From: Lotus japonicus
Taxonomy: Eukaryota > Streptophyta > Magnoliopsida > Fabales > Fabaceae
NCBI RefSeq assembly: GCF_012489685.1
Contig: NC_080042.1
Location: forward strand, 15,514,150 to 15,578,149
Direction of reading: 5' to 3'
Length of the DNA: 64,000 nt
Below the pieces are notes generated by a model, which was not told the origin of the DNA, did not search any database, and saw only the letters and a program-made list of their open reading frames with translations. Shown here in pieces: positions 23,707 to 35,369 of the stretch (position 1 is its first letter; every line of letters begins with the position of its first letter). Position numbers and translations under genes: made by a program.

Positions 23707-24582
23707 TGTAATTCAGGTTCCCTCTGATACGATTGTCCTGCACGATGCTGGGACAAGAGGTTCGACAACCGCTTAACAGTAAAACAAAACTTAACAACAG
23801 AAACAATAACACACAATAATTGTTAACCCAGTTCAGTGAAAACTTTCACCTACGTCTGGAGGGTTTGCACCCAAAGAAAGGAAATCCACTATCTCAAGAT
23901 TCAGGAATTACAGACACTCATGAACAACTCAGTTCATAGTTCACTTCCTAATCTACCCAGTGTATTTCTACTTAGAATCTCAACCTAAGTATGAGAGCCC
24001 CTCTCACTTCCTCTCAATCACTGCCACAGTGATTGGTAAACACAATGAACAAGTAGAGTTTGAATGCAATCAAACACACAGAATCTCTCTTTGCTTTATA
24101 GAATCAGTGAGCAAAGACAGATCCACAACCAACAAAGGACAAAGCACAATAACAAATCCTAAAACACTCTATCTCTCTCTATCAGCTTCGACCATCTTCA
24201 CGTTTTAGGTCTTCATCCTCTTATAGACTTCAGCAGCGGTAGCATGGGCTTTAGGGTTGGCACGGGCTGAAGAAACAGATTGCAGTAACAGCAATTCAAA
24301 ACGCAATCTTGATAGATTCGGTTTCTTATTGCACAAGTAAAGATAGAAACCAATCTTTTAACAAAGATTGTTTCAACAAATAACAACCCAACAAATAAAC
24401 CCTTCTGGAATAGATACTTGCTCCTCAAGTAACTCAAAAACATATCTTCAGTAAATCTTCAGAGGGCCCACAACAGAAACACAAGCTGAGGACTGATGCC
24501 CTAGCTTCACGAGATCAGATGGCACGGCATCTGTTTCGACAATCGGTTGTTTTGACAAAATGCATGGCAACATGTTCCAACA
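23707..24582 (-). repeat. SIRE-type 3' LTR
   Basis: 876 bp with TG...CA ends, identical to the other LTR except for about five bases. On the minus strand it is preceded by the polypurine tract at 24583-24597. Open frames inside it (23960-24208, 24213-24443) recur in the other LTR and are not genes. Confidence 0.93.
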
Positions 24583-24597
24583 ATCTCCCCCTTTGTC
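24583..24597 (-). other. Polypurine tract of the SIRE-type element
   Basis: On the minus strand the purine run AAAGGGGGAGAT abuts the 3' LTR. It primes plus-strand DNA synthesis. Further G-rich purine blocks occur at about 24652-24676 and 25226-25236. Confidence 0.8.
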
Positions 24598-24883
24598 AAA
24601 TTTTGTCTAAAACAACTCACAATCAGAGAGGATAAAAACTAGAGAAACAATTCTCCCCCTTAGTCAGAGCTCCCCCTCAAACTGATGCATCTACACAACC
24701 AACTACCATACTTCAGAAGGCATAGTCGGAACATACCAGTTAGCAGCACAAATACACAACCAGAGATACAATCAGTCTTAGCACATGATGACACCAAAAC
24801 AGATCAGCTTGAACATCATCGTATCAGAAATACTACCATCAGAAGCTGGCAGCACATGATCAGAAGTACTACTATCAGAAGCT

Positions 24884-25012
24884 AACGTTTCAGAAACAAC
24901 GTTTCAGAAGTAACGTTTCAGAAGTAACGTTTCAGAAGTAACATTTCAGAAGTAACGCTTCAGAAGTAACACCTCAGAAGTAACGCCTTCAGAAGTAACG
25001 CCTTCAGAAGTT
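24884..25012. repeat. 15-bp tandem repeats in the SIRE 3' region
   Basis: About eight imperfect copies of a unit such as TTTCAGAAGTAACG lie between the env-like frame and the polypurine tract. They are non-coding. Confidence 0.75.
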
Positions 25013-25298
25013 GGCAACACATAAGCTGTCAGAAATACTGCTAATCGAAAATGCCTCTTGAAACAAACATAGCCATGATCTTGAACTTGTCTTCAACTTA
25101 AACAAGCCAAAGCTAACACTATTAGAGCTAACACGATCAGAAGCAACTTCACAATAAAACTTCACAGTAGAAACATAAAACATTACAGCAGATAGAATCT
25201 TCAATCCAACTCTTCAATCAAACTACTCCCCCTTTTTAGCACAAATTTGCAAAGGGTGCATCCAAAAACAAAAGAAAATAGCCCAAGATCAGAGCAAA

Positions 25299-26159
25299 CT
25301 AGTCTTCAGAATTTGACTCCTCTCCAGACCCTTCTGCACTTTCTTCAGAACCTTCCACCTCTTCATTACCCGCTTTCTGAGCAGCTGTAGCAGCAGCACT
25401 GTGCTCACCACCTTGACATTCTTCTTCTTGAAGCTTGTGTAGCAACGCATCAACTTTGAGCTTCCTGGCAGTACTCACCCTGATTGTCTCCTGGAAAGCC
25501 TTGGAGACTTCCAGTAATTCAGCAATTATGGCCTTAGTGCCAGATTCAGTCACAGGAGGAGCAGATGTTTTGCTGGTTGGTAAAGCAATGTCTAGCACAT
25601 GTGGCTCCAGAAACAAACGTTGATCCAAAGTGATTGGAACACCACGAGACATAGCCACATCATCAGCCCTGAGAATCTGAGGATGTTGCTTCAGAATGAT
25701 CTCAGTAAGAAGTGAAGGAAATGACACAGGCAGCTTCACAGCACAAGTATCAGCATGCTTCAATGTTTGCTCAAACACGAAAGTTCCAAAATCAGAAGCA
25801 ATAGACTTGCCAATCCTGTAGATCAACTTGGCAAGCGTTGCAGAAACACCAGAGGTATGCTGAGTAGGAACCCAATTCACAGCACCAATCCTGTTAAGAA
25901 TAGCATACTTCACACTGAGATTTCCAGTAGACAACAACTTCTTGCTGGGCCACTTCTTCACATGGCCTGCAGTAAGCTCCTTGGCAACATCATCCATGGA
26001 CACTTCTTCATCAACAAATTCAATAGCACTTCTGCCAAGTGCTTGATTGATAACAGCAGGTGAAAACATCACACATTCAGCCCTCACATAGACTTTCCTG
26101 AATTCTGCACTGTCAGGAAGTCCTACATCAACAGAGAGATTCACCAAGAACTCTCTCAC
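25299..26159 (-). pseudogene. SIRE env-like protein, C-terminal part
   Basis: The 286-residue frame begins in a conserved block (residues 1-60) and ends in an acidic Glu/Ser-rich tail. It continues the frame at 27150-26167 after a one-base shift near 26,170-26,205. In SIRE elements a gene at this position, downstream of pol, has been called env-like because of its location. Whether it ever acted in membrane fusion is not established. I see no clear transmembrane segment in this part. The conserved block shows it is a genuine part of the lineage and not a random open frame. Confidence 0.7.
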
Positions 26160-26166
26160 AAGCTGC

Positions 26167-27150
26167 TCATAGCACCTTCCAACATTCTGAATAGTCTTCC
26201 TTCATCAGACCTGCTTTCTCAATTAGTGCAATTACATCTCTGCATTCAAGAACATCAGAACCAACTTCCCTTTCCTTGGCCATTCTCCTCTTGCAAACAA
26301 ACTTCCACTTCTGAACATTCTCTTCTAAGTGGAAAGACACTCTATCAATAGGAACAGCAGGAACATTCTGAGGAATACGCTTACCAGAGAACTTCTTTTT
26401 CTCAGAAGATCGAATGTCCTGGATACCAACTTCAACATCTGACTCAGAGTCTTCAACTTCAACTGGAGTCTTCCTCTTCTTCTTCTCAGTGGGAGTCTTT
26501 TCTTCCTTTTGCTTTCCCTTACTCTTCACACTGGCTTGTCTGGATTTCTTTGATGGAGTAGGAGTGATTTCAGGAGAAGAAATCCTTCTTTTCTTCTTCA
26601 TCCTCGCAGCAACACTATCAGCAAAAGTCTCAGTCAGAGGAACATCATCAGAAGCATCATCAGAGATGTTCTGAACATTGGCTGGATCCTGGATTGGCTC
26701 TTCAGAATTGATACCCGCAGTGTTATCATTCTTTGAATCAGCATCCTTAGAAGAGGATGATACAGAGATATCAGGCTGGGTAGCGCAACCTGAATCTGCA
26801 TGAGAAGTGGAATCCTTTCCAGAATTTTCTTGAGCAGAACTTTCCTTAGACCCAGATGTCTCAACATCAGGCACAACATCAGGGGGCGATTTCACAGGAG
26901 AATCTTCATCATTGATTTCCTCTTCGTCAGGAACATCCTCAAGGATAGGAACATTCGGAGCTTTGCTATTCTTGACCTGTGATTTGTAGACCTTACACGT
27001 TGGGTTTCTTGATCTCATCTTCTTGAGAGCTTTCTTGGGCATAGAAGATGGTTGAGAAGAATCACTCTTCAAACCCATACACTTGACTCCTTTAGCAGTT
27101 CTTTCAATCTTGGCCTTGACAGATTCCTTCTTTCCTGAACTTTGAGACAT
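26167..27150 (-). pseudogene. SIRE env-like protein, N-terminal part
   Basis: I place the start at 27150 (MSQSSGKKESV), 237 bases after the pol stop; the frame upstream of it looks non-coding. The protein is rich in Lys, Ser, Glu and Pro, with acidic and basic clusters and several nuclear-signal-like KKKR / KKRK motifs (about residues 185-230). It is predicted disordered. The frame ends in a stop at 26167, just where the conserved block of the downstream frame begins, which indicates a single-base frameshift. It follows pol on the same strand, as in other SIRE-type elements. Confidence 0.7.
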
Positions 27151-27387
27151 GATGAATCGAAAGCAATTACAAACAGTGTACAGAACAACGAAATAGAATT
27201 GCAAATGAGAGATGATATGACTGGAAGAAGATAGATGCACAAGCGGTTGAGAGAACACAATTTGCCCGTTGGAGGTAGTTATAGGATAAGTGAACCATGA
27301 AGTAACTTTCTCTCTGCTGATGTCACAACGGCAGTTAGTGATGACCAAGAATAAACTAGCCGTTAACACACTGGGGCATGCTAATTG

Positions 27388-28689
27388 CTATGCATCAGAA
27401 AGACAAATCCCTAGACTTCCTCTTAATTTTTCAAAAGTGATTGCATCAAGGGGTTTTGTGAAAATATCAGCCAATTGCTTGTCAGTTGTAACATGATCCA
27501 AATTAACAATTTTATCTTCCACCAAGTCTCTAATAAAATGATGTCTAATGTCAATATGCTTGGTCCTGCTATGTTGTATGGGATTCTTAGAAATATTAAT
27601 TGCACTGAGATTGTCGCAGTACAATGTCATGACATCCTGTTCAACATCATACTCCTTTAGCATTTGCTTCATCCACATGAGTTGTGTACAACTACTTCCT
27701 GCTGCAATATATTCTGCTTCAGCTGTAGACAACGAGACACAATTCTGCTTCTTGCTAAACCAGAAAATCAAATTATTCCCTAGGAAGAAACATCCACCGG
27801 ATGTGCTCTTTCGATCATCTGCACTACCTGCCCAATCTGCATCACAGAATCCAACTAAAGAGGAATTTGTATCATGAGTATAGAGAATACCATAGTCACT
27901 TGTGCCATTGATGTACTTGATAATTCTCTTGACTTGTAGCAGATGACTGGCTTTAGGAGCTGCCTGATACCTAGCACAAACTCCGACAGCAAATGTGATG
28001 TCTGGTCTGCTAGCAGTGAGATACAACAAGCTACCAATCATGCTTCTATAGAGACTTTGATCAACATCTTCCCCCTGTTCATCCTTGGAAAGTTTGATGT
28101 GTGTAGCAGCAGGAGTTCTCTTGTGACCAGCCTTCTCAAGGCCAAACTTCTTGACTAGCCCTTTAGCATACTTACTCTGTGATATGAACATAGAATCCTC
28201 CATTTGTTTCACTTGTCGTCCTAGAAAATAGTTCAATTCACCAACTAGGCTCATCTCAAATTCAGATTTCATTTGTCGGACGAAATGCTCCACCATTGAG
28301 TTCGACATTCCTCCAAAGACAATGTCGTCCACATAAATCTGTGCTATCATGAGCTTACCTTTGTCATTCTTCACAAACAGAGTTTTATCAATTCCACCCT
28401 TACTGTAACCATTGCTTACAAGGAATTCAGTTAACCTTTCATACCAAGCCCTAGGTGCTTGCTTCAAGCCATACAATGCTTTCCTCAGTTGGTACACATG
28501 ATCTGGATGATGTGGATCTATAAACCCTTTAGGTTGTTCAACATATACTTCTTCACTCAAATAGCCATTCAGAAAAGCACTCTTCACATCCATCTGATAA
28601 AGTCTGAACTTCAAGAGACAAGCAACACCTAACAAGAGTCTTATAGATTCCAGTCTAGCTACCTGGAGCAAAGGTTTCATCAAAATCAA
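27388..28689 (-). pseudogene. SIRE pol C-terminal part: reverse transcriptase and RNase H
   Basis: This continues the gag-pol polyprotein in another frame. Reverse transcriptase motifs include MDVKSAFLNG and the catalytic YVDD (in QIYVDDIVFGG). RNase H follows, with DADWAG (first catalytic Asp), STAEAEYIA (Glu) and LYCDNLSAI (Asp). The end motif RTKHIDIRHHFIRD is typical of Ty1/copia. The listed start is arbitrary because the frame is a continuation: an extra G/C pair at about 28,662-28,663 shifts the frame right after the ETFAP motif of the reverse transcriptase. Confidence 0.9.
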
Positions 28690-31600
28690 CTCCTTCTATC
28701 TGAGTATATCCTTGAGCCACTAGCCTTACTTTATTCCTTGTGACTGTTCCAGTTTCATCTGATTTGTTCTTGAATATCCACTTAGTGCCAATGATGTTTA
28801 CTTCTTCAGGCCTAGGCACTAACTCCCATACTTCATTTCTCCTGAACTGCTCTAGCTCCTCTTGCATAGCATTTATCCAGTATTCATCAGTGAGAGCTTC
28901 ATTTACATTCTTGGGTTCTATCTTAGAGATGAAACAACTGTGAGCAATCATACTTCTGGATCTGGTAGTCACCCCTTCTTGAAGATTCCCAATAATGTTT
29001 TCTTGAGGATGATTCTTCTGAACCCTGATTGATGGAGCTTTGTTTGATGTGATATCTTTGTCTTCCTTTTCATCAGCACTTGTTTCTGACTCATTGTCGA
29101 GGGCGGTTGCTGGAGCATCGGCTGGAACATCAGCACCATCATCATCTTCATTCAAAACTGTTTCTTCCTTCTTGCTTGGTTCATCATCCACAGTCACATT
29201 CACAGATTCCATCATAGTCCTTGTGCGAGAGTTAAAAACTCTATAAGCTTTGCTGTTCATAGAATACCCCATGAAAATTCCTTCATCACTTCTAGGATCA
29301 AGTTTCCTCTTAGGATCACGGTCTGCAAGGATATAACATTTACTTCCAAATATGTGAAAGTATTTTACAGACGGCTTTCTACCTTTCCATAGCTCATACT
29401 GTGTAGTGGATGTCCCTGCCCTGATGGTGACTCTATTATGTATGTAACAGGCAGTACTCATAGCTTCAGCCCAGAACTGGTGCGGAATCTTCTTAGCATG
29501 TAACATTACTCTAGCTGATTCCTGGAGAGTTCCGTTTTTCCTTTCAACTATTCCATTCTGCTGTGGAGTGATGGGGGCAGAAAATTCATGACTAATACCT
29601 TCTGTTCCACAGAACTCCAAGAATTTTGAATTCTCAAACTCCCTTCCATGATCACTTCTGATTCTCACAATCACACAGTCCTTCTCATTCTGAAGTCTCA
29701 TACATAGATTCTTGAATATTTCAAAAGTCTCTGATTTTTCTCTCATAAATTCAACCCATGTATACCTTGAAAAATCATCTACACAGACAAACACATACCT
29801 TTTTCCTCCCAAGCTTTCAACCTGCATGAGACCCATGAGATCCATGTGAAGCAATTCCAGAACCTTTGTTGTGGTCTGATGCTGGAGCATTTTGTGTGGC
29901 ACCTTGGTTTGCTTACCAATCTGACATTCTCCACATAGCTTTCCTTCTCCCAAGCTCAAATTGGGCAATCCCCTTATTGCTTCATCTGCAAGAATCTTTT
30001 GCATGCTCCTGTAGTTGAGATGTCCTAGTCTTTGATGCCATACATTCACCTCATCTCCTTTAGTTAACAAACATCTGGAAACATGAGCTTTTTCTTCTGA
30101 TGTCCACATATAACAATTGTCTTTTGATCTGACTCCTCTCATCACAACTCTCTCATCATCAGTGGTCACAACACATTCTATCTTATTGAACTTCACATCA
30201 TATCCTTGATCACACAGTTGACTTATGCTGATTAGGTTGGCTGTTAAACCATTCACAAGTAACACATTGTTCAAGTTAGGAGATTCTGTGCTAACAAGTT
30301 TTCCTACTCCCTTGATCTTTCCTTTAGCTCCATCTCCAAAAGTAACATAGTTGGTGGAGTGACTTCTGATGTCTTGCAAGAAGCTCTTGTTTCCTGTCAT
30401 GTGTTTTGAGCAGCCACTATCAAAATACCAATCTTCCTTTGATGATGCTCTGAAGGACGTGTAGGCTACCTGACATCTGACTTCACCCTTGGGCTTCCAT
30501 TGCTTCCTCATCTGAACAGGCTTTTTCTCGTGCATCTGAGGATAACCATATAACCTGTAACAGTAGGGCTTTATATGACCATTCTTACCACAGTAGTGAC
30601 ACTTCCAAGGTACAGTTTTGTCAAGCTTAAGCTGGGGTTTCACATGCAGAGGTACATGTCGAGGCAATGAATCTGACAACTGATAATTTCTGGGCTTCTT
30701 GAATTCAGTTTGTTTTGCAGCAGACACAAATTTCTTTGAACCTTTCTGATTTCCTTTGTTTGTTGTTTTATAGTCAAAGCCAATTCCCTTCAGACTCCCT
30801 CCTTGCTTGCTAGTTTCTTTCAGAATTTCGTCAAGCATATCAGAACCACTGTTCAACATTCTAACAGATTTGTGAGTAGCTTCAAGCTTTCTTGTCAGAG
30901 TTGCCACTTCCTCTTGAAGTCCTGCATTAATCAACACTAGATTAGCCTTTTCAACAACATCAGCATTATTAAACTTACTTTGCCATTCCTCCAGATCTTC
31001 CTTCAGCTTTGTGCTGAGCTCTTTCAGCCTTTCATTCTGAGAGACAAGTTGATCTATCTCACTTTGCTTTTCTCTCACAAGTTTACATGCTTCTTCCCAC
31101 TTGATGTGTAGCAGCTTGTAAGTCTCAGCCAATTCCTCATCTGTAATGTCCTCATCACTTGTATCAGACTCATAGATGGTTCCAGAGAAAGCATTGACTT
31201 TGTTTGCAGATATCTCCTCCTCATCTTCAGTGTCTTCATCTGACCAAGTTACCATCATACCTTTCTTCTGCTTCTTTAGATAGGTGGCGCATTCAGACCT
31301 GATATGACCATATCCTTCACATTCATGACACTGCACTCCTTTATTCTGACCAGATCTTTCTTCTTCTTTGGTCTTCCTCTGTGAATTAGAGAGCTTGGGT
31401 TTGTTATCGAACTTCATGTCCTGGACATTAGGCCTGGTTCTTTTGTCAATCTTTCTCAATGCTCTGTTGAATTTTCTTGCTAGCATGGCCAGAGCCTCAG
31501 AAAGATTTTCACCCTCACAATCTTCATCATCACCTTCATCAGTGTTTGACACAAAAGCAATACTCTTATTCTTCTTCTCAGATTTTCCACTAAGTTTCAA

Positions 31601-32236
31601 CTCAAATGTCTGCAAAGAGCCAATAAGTTCATCAACCTTCATGTTCTCGATGTCTTGAGCCTCCTCAATTGCAGTGACTTTCATAGCAAACTTCTGAGGA
31701 AGAGATCTCAAGATCTTCCTTACAAGCTTCTCATCTGACATAGGTTCTCCCAAAGCAAATGAAGCATTAGACAAGTCACGGACACGCATGTGGAATTCTG
31801 AAATAGTCTCTTCTTCAGTCATCATCAAATTTTCAAATTGAGTAGTGAGCATCTGAAGCCTTGACATCCTTACTCGAGTAGTTCCTTCAGGTGCAGTTTT
31901 CAGAATTTCCCAAACATCCTTTGCCACAGTACACGTATTGATCAGCCTAAACATATTCTTGTCAACTCCATTAAAGATAGCATTTAGAGCCTTTGAATTT
32001 CCAAGAGCAGCTTCATCTTCAACACTGGTCCATTCTTCTTCAGGTTTTTCCACAACAGTAGTAGAGGTGCCTTCAACCTCAGCCTTAGTGGGGTGCTTCC
32101 AACCCCTGACAATAGCTTTCCAAGTCTTGTTGTCAATTGATTTGAGAAAGGCTGTCATGCGAACCTTCCAGTAGTCATAGTTAGTACCATCCAGAATGGG
32201 TGGCCTTTTGACTGATCCTCCCTCCTTGTTATCCAT
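28655..32236 (-). pseudogene. SIRE gag-pol N-terminal part: Gag, protease, integrase, start of RT
   Basis: The frame opens with ATG at 32236, 66 bases after the 5' LTR. Gag (about residues 1-560) has the plant copia core, a CCHC knuckle (CHECEGYGHIRSEC, 303-316), a coiled-coil stretch (365-465) and a second CCHC knuckle (CHYCGKNGHIKPYC, 546-559). The protease has WYFDSGCSKHMTG (DSG at 606-608). Integrase has the HHCC-type zinc region (WHQRLGHLN, CGECQIGK) and a D,D(35)E triad at D799, D862 and E898. The reverse transcriptase starts with GTKWIFK and ends at ETFAP, where a single-base insertion sends the frame to a stop. Two zinc knuckles and an extended Gag fit SIRE. Confidence 0.9.
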
Positions 32237-32287
32237 GAGAACTTGAATAAAACTCCCTGGAGCTCACCCAACCAGAACAGGGTGCCT

Positions 32288-32299
32288 GCTCTGATGCCA
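32288..32299 (-). other. Primer binding site of the SIRE-type element
   Basis: On the minus strand TGGCATCAGAGC lies two bases from the 5' LTR end. It matches the complement of the initiator Met-tRNA 3' end (TGGTATCAGAGC) with one mismatch. Confidence 0.85.
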
Positions 32300-32301
32300 A
32301 T

Positions 32302-33177
32302 TGTAATTCAGGTTCCCTCTGGTACGATTGTCCTGCACGATGCTGGGACAAGAGGTTCGACAACCGCTTAACAGTAAAACAAAACTTAACAACAGAAACA
32401 ATAACACACAGTAATTGTTAACCCAGTTCAGTGAAAACTTTCACCTACGTCTGGAGGGTTTGCACCCAAAGAAAGGAAATCCACTATCTCAAGATTCAGG
32501 AATTACAGACACTCATGAACAACTCAGTTCATAGTTCACTTCCTAATCTACCCAGTGTATTTCTACTTAGAATCTCAACCTAAGTATGAGAGCCCCTCTC
32601 ACTTCCTCTCAATCACTGCCACAGTGATTGGTAAACACAATGAACAAGTAGAGTTTGAATGCAATCAAACACACAGAATCTCTCTTTGCTTTATAGAATC
32701 AGTGAGCAAAGACAGATCCACAACCAACAAAGGACAAAGCACAATAACAAATCCTAAAACACTCGATCTCTCTCTATCAGCTTCGACCATCTTCACGTTT
32801 TAGGTCTTCATCCTCTTATAGACTTCAGCAGCGGTAGCATGGGCTTTAGGGTTGGCACGGGCTGAAGAAACAGATTGCAGTAACAGCAATTCAAAACGCA
32901 ATCTTGATAGATTCGGTTTCTTATTGCACAAGTAAAGATAGAAACCAATCTTTTAACAAAGATTGTTTCAACAAATAACAACCCAACAAATAAACCCTTC
33001 TGGAATAGATACTTGCTCCTCAAGTAACTCAAAAACATATCTTCAGTAAATCTTCAGAGGTCCCACAACAGAAACACAAGCTGAGGACTGATGCCCTAGC
33101 TTCACGAGATCAGATGGCACGGCATCTGTTTCGACAATCGGTTGTTTTGACAAAATGCATGACAACATGTTCCAACA
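32302..33177 (-). repeat. SIRE-type 5' LTR
   Basis: This is the 876-bp partner of 23707-24582. On the minus strand a TATAAGAGG box (about 32,813-32,821) could drive transcription of the element. The end is followed by the TSD GATAT. Confidence 0.93.
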
Positions 33178-33446
33178 GATATAAAAAGGAGTATTAAGGG
33201 AACTCCAACCACTGTACAAAGATTGAACTAGGCAAAGAAAAGCCAGGAACAACAAAGAAATGCTACTAGTCTTATGATTCTACTTAAATGGAAAAAAAAG
33301 TTAGAATTTTTTTTCTTAAGAACTAGAAAGGTTATTTATCATATTTATTCAAATTTGACTATAACACTTTGCCTACTTACCTCATAAGATGTGTTTTCAG
33401 CTTCCATGGGCACATTGGTAGGATGATTAATCAATAAAGCAACATC

Positions 33447-34630
33447 CTGCATAATAAAAGAAAAAAAAATTATATAAACTATAAAGTCATACTGAAAAGT
33501 ACACAAATAGTTATTAAGAGAAGGAAAAAATATATTTACATCAACATGGTGAAAACCAATTGGTGTGGTGGATGGCCAATATGCCTATAGCCAGTCCTAA
33601 AACCCCTCCTCATGGTGAATACAGCATTTGGATGATATAACATGAATGGTGGATGGTTAATGATATTGCTGGAGCATTTGGTGAATGATTTGTCTGAACC
33701 CTATAGGAAGCTGCAATAATAAGAATAGGAGGGTTAATAAGTTAATTAATAGAAATCTAAAAAATAAATTAAAAAACAAGAAAAAGGAGAAACTAAATCA
33801 CCATAATGAGAGTCCATATCAAAACACTTCTCATGGGTTGTGCAGGATTCAGTGTCCAAACTCTATGGGAAGCTATATTAATAAAAGAATGAAAGTTAAT
33901 AAAATATTACATGTAAATCAAAAAACAAGGCAAAAGAGAAACTAAAATGAGATTGAGATATCAATAATCTTTACCATGTGTTGACCGATTCCAAGAGCTG
34001 GCTACACCATTATCATAAACCATCTAGTATGTGATGAGAGTCTATATTAACTCTGTTCCCTGCAACCATCATCATTGTATTGTACCACTATCCATTTGCA
34101 AATTTGCAAATTGAAACCTGATATTTAATCACAAAATAAATAAAATAATAAATTTTAGAAATTTTATTTGAGTGATCTATAAAGAATATAATTAATAGTG
34201 AAACTTCATTCACACCGCAATTTCACTCACACATATAGAGAATAGGAGTAGTTTAAAAAAGAGATGAATGAGATACATGATATGAGTAACACAAAGTAGG
34301 AAGAAAAATTACATAAAAATTTGATGTAACAGAAAGTGACTAGTGTTAACGAATCAAAACCCCCAAAACCAATTCAGAAGCACCCTATTTATGCGTCGTT
34401 GTTTCCAGTTCTTCCACCAATGCATCGTTGTTTCCTATTTATGTATACGATGAACCCGCATCGTATAAGTACACCATAACTTCAGGATCAATAAAACAGT
34501 TCAAGCAACATAAGTCTTAGTAAAACAATAATCCAATCCAACGGCATAAGCCTCAGCAGAACAATGATTCAATGAATCAACATGTTCTATCCAGTAACAG
34601 TTCAATAATTCTCAATATCACATTTGAAGA
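33447..34630. other. Decayed 5' part of the RING-H2 pseudogene and intergenic DNA
   Basis: Minus-strand fragments resembling upstream MBR-type exons can be seen at about 33,540-33,690, with in-frame stops. A block containing 'ccctat-ggaagct' occurs twice (about 33,699 and 33,862), suggesting a local duplication of about 160 bp. Beyond 34,100 nothing is recognizable. Confidence 0.4.
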
Positions 34631-35369
34631 CCCGTTGTCGCAACCGGGGTCGCGGCGGGACGGCGCATTAAAACTAATCGAGTGTCAGAAGAGTCGCCAC
34701 TAATGTTTTTAGGGAAAACATCAGAGAACCCAAATAATAAAAAAAACCAAATCTAGATTCGGGAGTCGGTTACGTTTAAGGAAGTGTTGGCCCCCTACAA
34801 CGTCCGTTAAGAAACGGTTACCTATGGTCAATTATACAAAATTTCTTAGCTTTCTAAATTATTTATTTTACCCTTAAGAAAATGTCTTGTATTTTATTTT
34901 TAAAAAGAATATTTACAAGTTGCTAGTGTAATGAAAAGATTATTCTACAAAGAAGAACAAAATTTAGATTTTTTATTTGGGGTGCCTGGCGGGGGTGACC
35001 TCGAGCCTACGTATTCTCTATCAACAGAGAAAATCAATGCTACATAGTTCTTGGTAGAAAAACATGAGTTGGTTATGATATTTTTTAGTTTTCAAAAGAT
35101 TAATTCATTTTGAGAAAGGGTAACGGTTTGTTTTTTTGATTTTTTTTATTTGCAAAAGGGTTTGATCCTTAGCAATTTATAGATAGATTATTAACAACAT
35201 TGAAGAAAATATATGTTTAGATTCTTTTAAGTAAATAATTAGTTAGAGAGAAATTAATTAATGATTGGTACTTACATTTTGATAATTAAAAGCAGGTCCA
35301 TATGTGGTACCAAAAGAAACTGAATCATGATTTAAAAAAAACAAGGCCCATTCTGGAGGCCTCTGTCTT

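Larger units (their letters stand above)
23707..33177 (-). mobile_element. SIRE/Maximus-type Ty1/copia retrotransposon, complete, young
   Basis: Two 876-bp LTRs (23707-24582 and 32302-33177) bound a 7.7-kb interior. The 5-bp TSD GATAT lies at 23702-23706 and 33178-33182. I count five differences between the LTRs (about 0.6%), which points to recent insertion. Read on the minus strand, the order is 5' LTR, PBS, gag-pol, an env-like frame, a repeat-rich 3' region, PPT and 3' LTR. This is the layout of the SIRE lineage of Ty1/copia in legumes. Gag-pol and the env-like gene each have one frameshift, so the copy should not be autonomous. Confidence 0.93.
23176..33446 (-). pseudogene. RING-H2 E3 ubiquitin ligase (MBR1/MBR2-like) pseudogene split by a SIRE element
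   Basis: Minus-strand exons: 33446-33381 (ends EAENTSYE), 23622-23483 (begins EFLALAEHVGNVSTGL, ends CCVICQ) and 23378-23176 (ILHCGHEYHASCFRKW, then VCPMCN). Together they form the C-terminal hallmark of the plant MBR1/MBR2 family: an 'SYEELLALEE-x-IGNVSTGL' block followed by a RING-H2 domain C-x2-C...C-x-H-x2-H-x2-C...C-x2-C. All cysteine and histidine ligands are visible. Two frameshifts (near 23,545 in the middle exon and just after the acceptor of the last exon) break the protein. The SIRE element at 23707-33177 lies in the intron between the first two listed exons. More decayed exons probably lie to the right, up to about 34,050. RING-H2 proteins transfer ubiquitin from an E2 enzyme. Confidence 0.7.

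Noticed and set aside
32555..33038. Two frames that are conserved between 24 kb and 33 kb
   Set aside because: They are conserved only because they lie in the two nearly identical SIRE LTRs; no domain is found.
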